Positions 55,716-64,000 of a stretch of 64,000 nt of DNA are shown here, one piece after another. The stretch is from Capra hircus (lineage: Eukaryota; Chordata; Mammalia; Artiodactyla; Bovidae). The stretch lies in the NCBI RefSeq assembly GCF_001704415.2, contig NC_030816.1, positions 81,222,713 to 81,286,712 of the forward strand, read 5' to 3'. Under the pieces are notes generated by a model. That model was not told where the DNA came from. It made no database searches and was given only the letters and a program-made list of their open reading frames with translations. The position numbers and the translations under genes are program-made. Each line of letters starts with the position of its first letter. Position 1 is the first letter of the stretch.

Positions 55716-58404
55716 AGATCAGAAGCCAAATATCAGAACCTTCGGTGGCTTGTTTGATTTTAATGAGGATTGCTATTGATTTTGCACGATCTTTTGAGAA
55801 GTTCGAGTTCTCTTTTGTATTACTCTTTCCAGGTAAGGTTTTCATCACAATGATTCTGAAAATAATAGTAGAAATCAAGTTCTTTGTGAAAAGAAAACTT
55901 ATTTTTATTAACTGGTTTGAACCCCTGCAAAAATCACAAATAAATGGGAAATAAGTATTGTTAAAAAATGCATATAAATTCAAAATGCATTTTCAGAAGG
56001 TAAGTCACAAAAAGGTTGCTTCCAAAGAATGCTCAAACTACTTGAATTTGCACAATTTGAAAAAATATACATGTGACCTTTGGACAACTTTGTATAATTT
56101 TGGTTCACCAACTATTGCACTCTGTATTTAAAAGAACAGTCTATGATTACTTCTCACTGGGCCATATGTTTTCATTTTAGTGACATATTTTACTGAGATG
56201 TCTTTCTGATTTACTCTTTTATTTAAATTAATAACCTTCTAGAATGGGATATATAGCATGATAAAATATTTCACTACATAGTAAATTATATGCAATTTAA
56301 AAGAGAATGTTTTATCCAGGTCAGCTGTACAGGGCCCAATGCCCTTTTAGAAACATTCAGAGCATTTGATGGATTCATTGCTGAGTGCACTATAAATAAA
56401 TACCACCTCAAATTCCAGACAATGAAAATGTACTAGGGGATACATCAAAGCTACCACCATTAATGACACCTCTTTCAGGGTGAGAGAAAGAGCCTGGACT
56501 AGTTGTCTGGAAACCAGGGTCAACTTCCCAGCTCTGCCAGGCATGGGGGATAACTGTCTCTGTGTCTCTTCATTTGGGCCTCATTGTCCTCCTCTGTGAA
56601 TAGATCAGCACTATTTAAAGTGTGTTCCATGTCATGTCAGTTCCCAAAGCTGTTACTTTCTATCTAGACAAAAAGGGGGGATGTGTTCAGATAAGACTGG
56701 CAAACAAAATGTAACCGATTGCTTTGCTTTACAGCCTTCCAGAGTCTTCAAGTGGACAAGGCAGTAGGCAGACATGCTGTAGGGAATCTGACCACGGAAC
56801 CCATTGTTAGGGAGCATCCTGTACACTTTATAGTTTGAGAAACTGTGAACTAATTGATCACGAGGATTGTTTCTGCTGTCTCCCTCCGAACTTTATGATT
56901 GTAGTAAGGTTTGGAGACACGAGGCTCTTCCATTCAGGGAGCAGAGAGTAATGCTTCTCCTTCGTACAGCTCAAGGTCAGATCTAAAATGTAATGTGTCC
57001 ACCCTTCAGTTAGTCTGAACCCAAAGGGTGGTCGGGTTAGTCAAGACCAGATTTCACTCAGGGGTGGAAGTTTTAATTCTACTTGAGCCAAAAATAACAT
57101 CTCACTTTCCCATGTCAAGTTTAGAGCTATGCTTCACATTCTAAGAGAGAAGAAATAGAACTGTTTGTTGGGGGAGGGGGGGTCAGGGGAAGGGGAAATC
57201 CAAAAAGGTCATGAATAATCTATCATTCCAATCAATTAGGAAGAAAAATGCAGTCCCCAAAGCACATTCTGAGTTCGTACAGTTGAGAAACCAAAATAGA
57301 CTGACTTACAGTAGAATTAGATTTACTATTTCAAGCCCTGCTATGCTATATATTTATCCTTATTTGGTTGCATTTCATGGAGTTCCATGACTATGAAAAT
57401 AGGAGTGACCTTATGAGATCACGGGGTGGGCTATCCTATATCCAGGAAGGATTTTACTGAAATTCTCCTAATTACAGCAGCAGGTCCATCTTGACTCCTG
57501 GTTGTAGAGCAACCAGTTGGCTCAGACCCGTTCTACATTCTACATAATTTCTCTTAAAGGAACACCGCGTGCTGTGGTTATAGGAGTGGCACATACTGGA
57601 AAAATCCAATGGTGTGTTGTTATACGCTGATCACAACCTCAGCTTCTGCGCGACACTTGCAGAGGTTTATAGGTTTCCTGTCACACAATCATGTGACCCA
57701 GTTGCTCTAGCCAAAGCAAACTGGACCAGGATCACCACCAGACCCAAAGACCACGTCATCTGTAGGCCAGCAACTCTGCCCCATAGGAGCCCCGTTTATT
57801 GCATGGTTCCCTGGATCTGCAACACATATGAAAGCCATGATCCAACTACTCCCCGCTCCTGAAACCCTGTGGGTCTCTGTCCTCAAGTCCTGAAGCTGTC
57901 CCCCAGGGTCTCCTATTCAGCTCCTCTTCCTCTGGCAGCCACCATCTGCCGGCGTGCGCATGTGTGATGCTGTCCCTAGCTCTTACGGCCTCTTTGCTAA
58001 AATCAGGAAAACGCATCCCTCTCTAACATAAAATTGTTTTGCATCAGTGTATCATTGAAGAGCTGCACACCTGTGCCCCACGCTTCCCCACTCAACACAC
58101 CCTCTGGAAGCCAGGGCCCACACAGCTGCCAGGAGCTGAGTGGCTTGCTGTGTTTCCGATTATTACCAGCAGTGGGTTCTCGTACCCCACACTCCACCTT
58201 CAGTCCATTGTGGTGTCCCTCCAGGAGTCACATCTTATTCCAGGCCCTGGCTTTCTCCCTGTGTGCTGTGTTCCACTGAAGCACATCACGGATGAGTCAA
58301 AGGGGATCATTAATCACTGTGGATTACTAGTAAACTGTTTTACTTCAGTAGACTTTTGACAAAGTCCTTTCTTCCATAACTCTATCAATAAGGTTGCTTG
58401 TATT
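55716..58404. other. Intergenic DNA, mostly unassigned
   Basis: A MIR-like stretch lies at about 56500-56600 (CTGGAAACCAGGGTCAACTT, TCATTTGGGCCTCATTGTCC). Short frames at 57614-57862 and 58034-58359 lack recognisable similarity. No exon with flanking splice sites was recognised. Confidence 0.45.
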
Positions 58405-58612
58405 TTAAAATTTTTTGTTTGTTTGTTTTTGTATTTCCTTTGGCTGCATTGAGTCTTAATTCTGCCGATTAGGACCTTTGAGCTTCGTTGCAGTATGTGG
58501 GATCTTTAGTCATGGCAGATGGGATCTAGTTCCCTAACCAGGGGTCGAACCCAGGGCCTCCTGCATTGGGAGCTTGGAGTCTTAGCCACTGACCACTAGG
58601 GAGGTCGCAGTC
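58405..58612 (-). mobile_element. CHR-type SINE, antisense
   Basis: T-rich start (TTTTTTGTTTGTTTGTTTTT), then GGGATCTTTAGTCATGGCAG, GGGTCGAACCCAGGGCCTCC and CCACTGACCACTAGGGAGGT, the reverse of a CHR element with its A-rich tail. Confidence 0.85.
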
Positions 58613-58687
58613 AGGTTGGTTGTATTTGAAGCTGGTGAGCACCGATTCCCAGAGAGTACTGATTTATGTCCCAGTTGGAAGGAAACA

Positions 58688-58910
58688 GGGGTTCCCTAGT
58701 AGCTCAGTTGGTAAAGAATCTGCCTACAATGCGGGAGACCTGGGTTTGTTTCTTGGGTTGGGAAGATCCCCTGGAGAAGGGAATGGCAACCCACTCCAGT
58801 ACTCTTGCTTGGAGAATTCCATGGACAGAGGACTTGGTGGGCTACAATCCATGGGATCGCAAAAAGTCGGACACAACTATGCGACTAACTTTCCTTTCCT
58901 TTCCTTTTCC
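58688..58910 (+). mobile_element. Bov-tA SINE with 12-bp target-site duplication
   Basis: Head GGGGTTCCCTAGTAGCTCAG, tail TTTCCTTTCCTTTCC. TGGAAGGAAACA flanks it at 58676-58687 and 58911-58922. Confidence 0.94.
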
Positions 58911-58922
58911 TGGAAGGAAACA

Positions 58923-59087
58923 CCTGAAGCCACACTGTGGATCTCTCTCCTCGGCTCTGGCTGTTTCATTGTATTTGTAGATAACTTGGGCCTAGACCTA
59001 GAGGGCATGCTTGTTACATTTCACAGAAGGCACACAACAGGGAGGTTTCATGATTCAGTGAGTGAGAGAAATGTCTCAGAATTGCTT
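58923..59087. other. Intergenic spacer
   Basis: Nothing recognised. Confidence 0.3.
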
Positions 59088-59098
59088 AGGCAGATTAG

Positions 59099-59308
59099 TG
59101 AAAGTGTTCGTCGTTCAGCCGTATCCAACTCTTTGCGACTCCATGGACTGTAGGCCACCAGCCTCCTCTGTTCATGAAATTCTCTAGGCAGGAATGCTGG
59201 AGTGGGTTGCCATTCCCTTCTCCAGGGGATCTTCCAGACCCAGGGATTGAACCCAGGTCTCATGCATTACAGGCAGATTCTTCACCAACTGAGCCACCAG
59301 GAAGCCCC
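59099..59308 (-). mobile_element. Bov-tA SINE, antisense, with 11-bp target-site duplication
   Basis: From GTGAAAGTGTTCGTCGTTCA to GAGCCACCAGGAAGCCCC. AGGCAGATTAG occurs at 59088-59098 and 59309-59319. Confidence 0.94.
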
Positions 59309-59319
59309 AGGCAGATTAG

Positions 59320-60185
59320 AACTAATGTCAAAAACAATCAAATTTTCAGAAAAATACGTACAGCGTGGGAGTTCTGGCCTAAAGCATTTCCTGTGAATAA
59401 GACATGGGCCTGCAGTGATGCTGAAGCAGTGAAGGCGGGTGCCTGCTTGTGAGGGGTCTGCCCATCAGCTCTGGCGTCTCTGGTCCATCTCTGTGGGAAC
59501 ATCTTCAGAGAGTAGGGCAGATGTAGGAGATGTAACTGGGATGAAGGGAAAGCTTAACCATGTCATCTAAGAAAAAAGAGTTCAGGGAAAGTGCTAAAGG
59601 AGGAGGGGGACTATCCCAGGAAACATGGGGAAAAGGGAGACCACGTAGATTAGGTTTCTTCACTGAAAGTAAGAACCTTCTGAAAATGTGAAACATCCCC
59701 TAAATGGATTTAGGAGCCTTGAATTATACTGTTTCCTGTCCCTAGGGCTTTCTGAGCAGAAGTAGGATTAATATCTGATGGCAATGAGCTAGAAGAAATT
59801 CTTGCCCGCGTGACGGGTTAGAATATCCCAGAAGGCTTATGTCACAGGACACGGGCCAGCTCAGCTCTGCTTGTCTCTGCAACTTGGTTTTGTCAGCAGA
59901 GCAAGAACAGATTTATCTCTCAGGGAAGAATCACATTAATCAGGCTCCTGAGTCCAAATGCCAACTTAATACAGTGTAATGAGAAATATGGTAAAACCAT
60001 AACAGGAAGGCAGATAAGAATCAGAAGGTTGTGTTGACACCACCCCCCTTTTTCAGGCCGTGGCGGATCAAGGAGCCAAAAAACAAGGTGAGGAGAACTT
60101 TTAGAAAGAAATGGGGGTTCAGTAAGGTGGACGACAGTAAAGTCAATCTTAGAAAAATCTTTTATCTTTCCTATATATTACGTGG
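59320..60185. other. Intergenic DNA, nothing recognised
   Basis: No exon or repeat family assigned. Confidence 0.4.
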
Positions 60186-60462
60186 AGACGGCAATGGCAC
60201 CCCACTCCAGTACTCTTGCCTGGAAAATCCCATGGACGGAGGAGCCTGGTGGGCTGCAGTCCATGGGGTGGCAAAGAGTCGGACTCGACTGAGCGACTTC
60301 ACTTTCACTTTTCACTTTCATGCATTGGAGAAGGACATGGCACCCCACTCCAGTGTTCTTGCCTGCAGAATCCCATGGACGGGGGAGCCTGGTGGGCTGC
60401 CGTCTATGGGGTCGCACAGGGTCGGACACGACTGAGGCGACTTAGCAGCAGCAGCAGCAGCA
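60186..60462 (+). mobile_element. Dimeric Bov-A2 SINE
   Basis: Two Bov-A monomers joined by TTTCACTTTTCACTTTCATG, ending in six AGC triplets. Little diverged. Confidence 0.94.
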
Positions 60463-60659
60463 TATATTGCATACAGCTGATTAAAATATAAGCCAGAGAA
60501 AAAAGATCCCACTCTGTGTTGCTCACAAAACTTTACTACCACACGAGAGACCTGGAATACACCAGATTTCTGGTTCAAAAAACTTACCTGTAATGAGCTG
60601 TCAATTCTTAAAACTTGACCAAATGATTCAAAATTCATCTGAATAATAAACATTCAAGA

Positions 60660-61060
60660 AGGGCCAAGACATTTTTGAAAAAGCAATATCACAAGGGAAC
60701 TTGCCCTGAAATGTTAAAATGCATGGTAATAAATTTAATTAAAGTACCAACAATACAGGGGTAACTAACTAGATCTGTGGAACTGAACAGAGTGTATCAA
60801 TAGCTTACTAAACAATGAAAATATTTCACATCAGTGGAGAAAGTCCAAAAAATGGTTTGGGGACAACTGGCTGATTATCTGGGGGAAAAAAATGTTTAAT
60901 TTCTATTGCATGTTACAATGAAACTATAAAAGTAATGAAAGAAAATATAGATGACTATCTACTGGAATGCGTCCTTGAGTTGGAGAAGAACTTTCTAAGT
61001 GTGAAACCAAAGAAATAGATACAAACCAATTTGACTATTTGTGTCTTAAAACTGCTCTAT
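60660..61060 (+). mobile_element. Old L1M LINE, ORF2 fragment
   Basis: AGATCTGTGGAACTGAACAG, GGGGACAACTGGCTGATTAT and ACAAACCAATTTGACTATTT correspond to L1 ORF2 text in order. It is highly diverged. Confidence 0.55.
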
Positions 61061-61215
61061 AGTAGAGAGTGCAAATGTGCTTGCTTAATCCCATCTCCTC
61101 TTTGTTCTTGCTGCTGGCAGTACCCATGAGACCAGTTCTGTCCAATGGGCATAAGTAAGAGTCAGCCAGTAGTGTCTCTTCCTCTGCCCTTTCTCCTCTG
61201 CCTGAAACAGAAACT
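61061..61215. other. Intergenic spacer
   Basis: Nothing recognised. Confidence 0.3.
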
Positions 61216-61484
61216 TGATGGCAATGGCACCCCACTCCAGTCCTCCTGCCTGGAGAATCCCATGGACGGAGGAGCCTGGTGGGCTGCAGTCCATAGGGTC
61301 GAGAAGAGTCGGACACGACTGAGCGACTTCACTTTCACTTTTCACTTTCACGCATTGAAGAAGGAAATGGCTACCCACTCCAGTGTTCTTGCCTGGAGAA
61401 TCCCAGGGATGGGGGAGCCTGGTGGGCTGCCATCTATGGGGTGGCACAGAGTCGGACACGACTGAAGCAACTTAGCAGCAGCCA
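61216..61484 (+). mobile_element. Dimeric Bov-A2 SINE
   Basis: GATGGCAATGGCACCCCACT through AAGCAACTTAGCAGCAGCC, the same dimer type as at 60186, and a close sequence match to it. Confidence 0.94.
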
Positions 61485-61689
61485 TTTAGTGACCATAAGA
61501 TGACAAGCAGGAGGAGGTCAAAACAGGGCAGAGATGTGAGCCCTCACATTATCAACCCTTTGAACCAGTTCCAACAGCTTGCTCTCTATACGGTGCTTGT
61601 TATGTGAGAGAATAAGTCTTTGTTTAAGCCAGTGGAGTTGCTTTCTTTGCTACTTAAAATTCATTCCTGAGTCTGAGCTTAAGGCAAAA

Positions 61690-62430
61690 TACCATATTTC
61701 AGTAAAAGTCAAATAACAAACTGGGAAAAGTATCTGTAATATATGTCTCAAGGTTAATATTCCTATTGCTATAAAGAGCTCTATAATAAATGAGATGAAT
61801 GAAAAATGGGAAAGAATATGAAAAGGGACATTAAAAAGTTCAAATGTCTAATAAATTAATGAAAAATTCAACTTCACTAGTAATCAGAAAAATATGTTAA
61901 AATAGTAACCTAATGATTTATCGTCTATAAAACTGGTGAACACTGGAACAATTATAATGTTTTCTGGAAAGCAATCTGTCAAAATATATCAAATGTCTTG
62001 GAATGCCCATGCCCTTTGGGAAACTGCAGAGAAATGTCTAAAGAGGTCCAAAGATTTGCCATGTTTGCTGCAGTTCTGTTGGTAATTGCAAAATGATGGA
62101 AATGGCAAAACTGTGCAATAACACAGCTCTGGATAAGCAAATTATAGAATTGCCTATCTTAAAAATTATGTACCCATATAACCTGCTGTATTAGAGGTAT
62201 ATTTGTTGACACACAAAAATGTTCATTATTCATTATTAAGTGAAGAGCAAGTTGAAAAACACCTCAATAAGGGTGAAAGATTTCTATGTTTATCAATATG
62301 TATGTCTGTGTATTTATGTGTGTGAAAACGGCATGGAGGAAAATGTATTGAGACATTAACATTATCCCTGGGTTTGGCCCACATTTTCAGATTGTTTCCC
62401 TAATAAACATGTACTGCTTTTGAAATAAGA
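61690..62430 (+). mobile_element. Old L1M LINE, continued 3' part
   Basis: AAAGTTCAAATGTCTAATAA, CTTCACTAGTAATCAGAAAA, TGCAAAATGATGGAAATGGC and ATTATTAAGTGAAGAGCAAG are L1M-type 3' ORF2/UTR text. It may be the same insertion as 60660-61060. Confidence 0.6.
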
Positions 62431-62605
62431 AAATCATTAATGTAAGAATATTTCTTGGTGAGCCCAGAGTTGAAACACAGGGATTTAGGATTGATTATTT
62501 AATGGTATCTGGCTGAGATTAACTGAGGTGTTTGTCTCATTATAAGGCTATCAGAACATTTTGAGTTATTCAAGCTTCTTCCCCTGCAAAGTAATTTGTT
62601 GGACA
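62431..62605. other. Intergenic spacer
   Basis: Nothing recognised. Confidence 0.3.
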
Positions 62606-62984
62606 CAGCTGATGCTTTTGAACTGTAGTGTTGGAGAAGACTCTTGAGAGTCCCTTGAACTGCAAGGAGATCCAACCAGTCCATCCTAAAGGAGATCAGT
62701 CCTGGGTGTTCATTGGAAGGACTGATGTTGAGGCTGAAATTCCAATAGTTTGGCCACCTGATGCGAAGAGCTGACTCATTGGAAAAGACCCTGATGCTGG
62801 GAAAGATTGAGGGCAGGAGGAGAAGGGGACGACAGACGATGAGATGGCTAGATGGCATCATCAACTCGATGGAGATGGGTTTGGGTGGACTCTGGGAATT
62901 GGTGATGGACAGGGAGGCCTGGCGAGCTGCGATTCATGGGGTCGCAAAGAGTCAAACACGACTGAGCGACTGAACTGAACTGAT
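62606..62984 (+). mobile_element. BovB LINE 3' segment
   Basis: GATGCTTTTGAACTGTAGTG through GAGCGACTGAACTGAACTGA, the last approximately 380 bp of BovB. Confidence 0.92.
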
Positions 62985-63045
62985 GTTTGTTTCTGTGCTT
63001 CTCCTTTGACTGACCTGGCTTTAGATCATTAAATGTTTTCAGGCC

Positions 63046-63312
63046 AGCTAAGGCAACGGCAACCCACTCCAGTACTCTTGCCTGGAAAATCCCATGGACA
63101 GAGGAACCTGGTAGGCTGCAGTCCATGGGGTCGCTAAGAGTTAGACACGACTAAGCGACTTCACTTTCACTCTTCACTTTTATGCACTGGAAAAGGAAAT
63201 GGCTACCCACTCCAGTGTTCTTGCCTGGAGAATCCCTGGGAAAGGGGAGCCTGGTGGGCTGCCGTCTATGGGGTCGCACAGAGTCGGACACGACTGAAGT
63301 GACTTAGCAGCA
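63046..63312 (+). mobile_element. Dimeric Bov-A2 SINE
   Basis: GGCAACCCACTCCAGTACTC then CTTCACTCTTCACTTTTATG as the joining segment, ending at GTGACTTAGCAGC. The short AGCTAAG on both sides may be the target duplication. Confidence 0.92.
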
Positions 63313-63520
63313 AGCTAAGCCGTATAGGTCTAAGGGTCCTTCTGCTTTAATTTTTTATTTTTCTCTCTCATTATCACTCTGCACCAGGAGTGTTTCTCCC
63401 TATTCTGGGGACCCCTCACCCTTAGTGTGGGAGTTATATTTAATTGCTATTAAAGCAGCTACCTGTATTTCTTAGTAGGTAATATGTTGTTCACCATGTC
63501 ACATAAGCAAAATGAATTTG
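63313..63520. other. Intergenic spacer
   Basis: Nothing recognised. Confidence 0.3.
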
Positions 63521-63838
63521 ATGGGCTTCTCTGGTGGCTCAGTGGAAAAAGAATCTGCCTGCCAATGCAGGAGACTTGGGTTCAATCCCTGGTCCAGGCA
63601 GATCCCAGAAGCCACAGAACAACTAAGCCCGTGCACCATAACGATTGGAGCCACAATTACTGAGCCCACGTGTTGCGGAAGCCCGTGGACACTACAGCCT
63701 ATGCTCCTCAACAGCGGAAGCCACCACGGTGAGGAGCCCATGCATCCCTAGAGAGGAGCTCCTGCTTGCGGCAACTAGAGAAAAGCCTGTGCATCAGCGG
63801 AGACCCAGAGCAGCCGAAAGCAAATGACTGGGAAAAAA
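63521..63838 (+). mobile_element. CHR-2 tRNA-derived SINE
   Basis: Head GGGCTTCTCTGGTGGCTCAG, then GAACAACTAAGCCCGTGCAC, AGAAAAGCCTGTGCATCAGC and a short A-rich tail. Frames inside it are not genes. Confidence 0.92.
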
Positions 63839-64000
63839 AGCATTTGTGAAGGAAGCGCCTAAGGGTCTTTCTGCTTTTAAAGTAACTTCCTTTCTCTTTT
63901 CTGACCCAATCCAAGGGAGTTAAAGTTGAATTCTTTGATATGCAGAGTCTAAAAAGAAATGATACAAACGAACTTATTTCCAAAACAGAAACAGACAGAC
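63839..64000. other. Window end, nothing recognised
   Basis: Short unassigned intergenic sequence. Confidence 0.3.

Noticed and set aside
60186..63312. Regularly repeated short blocks as a CRISPR-like array
   Set aside because: Repeats are long, dispersed, diverged SINEs with irregular spacing in a mammalian genome.

Overview
This is a mammalian nuclear DNA window. It is almost certainly from a bovid ruminant (cattle, sheep, goat or a relative). The evidence is many BovB (RTE-type) LINE fragments, tRNA-derived Bov-tA/Bov-A2 SINEs and CHR-type SINEs, with older mammalian L1, L2, MIR and hAT debris between them. Protein-coding exons are sparse, as expected for intronic and intergenic mammalian DNA. 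I see nothing prokaryotic, no CRISPR array and no intact virus. The species cannot be fixed from the sequence alone.

Two genes can be supported, both on the minus strand. TMEM242 (formerly C6orf35) spans at least 5415-46278. Four coding exons with consensus splice sites join to a 141-residue, two-helix membrane protein, the length I recall for the human protein. The family is known as a mitochondrial inner-membrane factor that helps assemble the ATP synthase c-ring and interacts with complex I assembly factors. Its first exon lies in a CpG-rich promoter near 46.1-46.7 kb. Nested in its 31.8-kb third intron, on the same strand, is an intact intronless lactate dehydrogenase retrogene, LDHAL6B (18395-19540, 381 aa). 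All LDH catalytic residues are present, and a 49-residue basic leader with no acidic residues precedes the canonical LDH start. A GC-rich tandem repeat sits where its promoter should be.

Layout: 1-5.4 kb is the 3' flank of TMEM242, with an unclassified repeat-like block and a BovB 3' end. 5.4-37.3 kb is intron 3, with LDHAL6B, several BovB copies, a gapped L1, an antisense L2 reverse-transcriptase relic and many SINEs. 37.3-46.3 kb holds exons 3, 2 and 1. 46.3-64 kb is the upstream intergenic region, rich in SINEs, with a diverged local duplication (near 48.6-49.3 and 52.5-52.9 kb).

The most noteworthy points are the nested LDHAL6B retrogene in TMEM242 (human LDHAL6B, as I recall, lies elsewhere, inside MYO1E), its possible organelle-targeting leader, its repeat-built promoter, and the local duplication around 49/52.6 kb. 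I found no convincing new multi-gene system.
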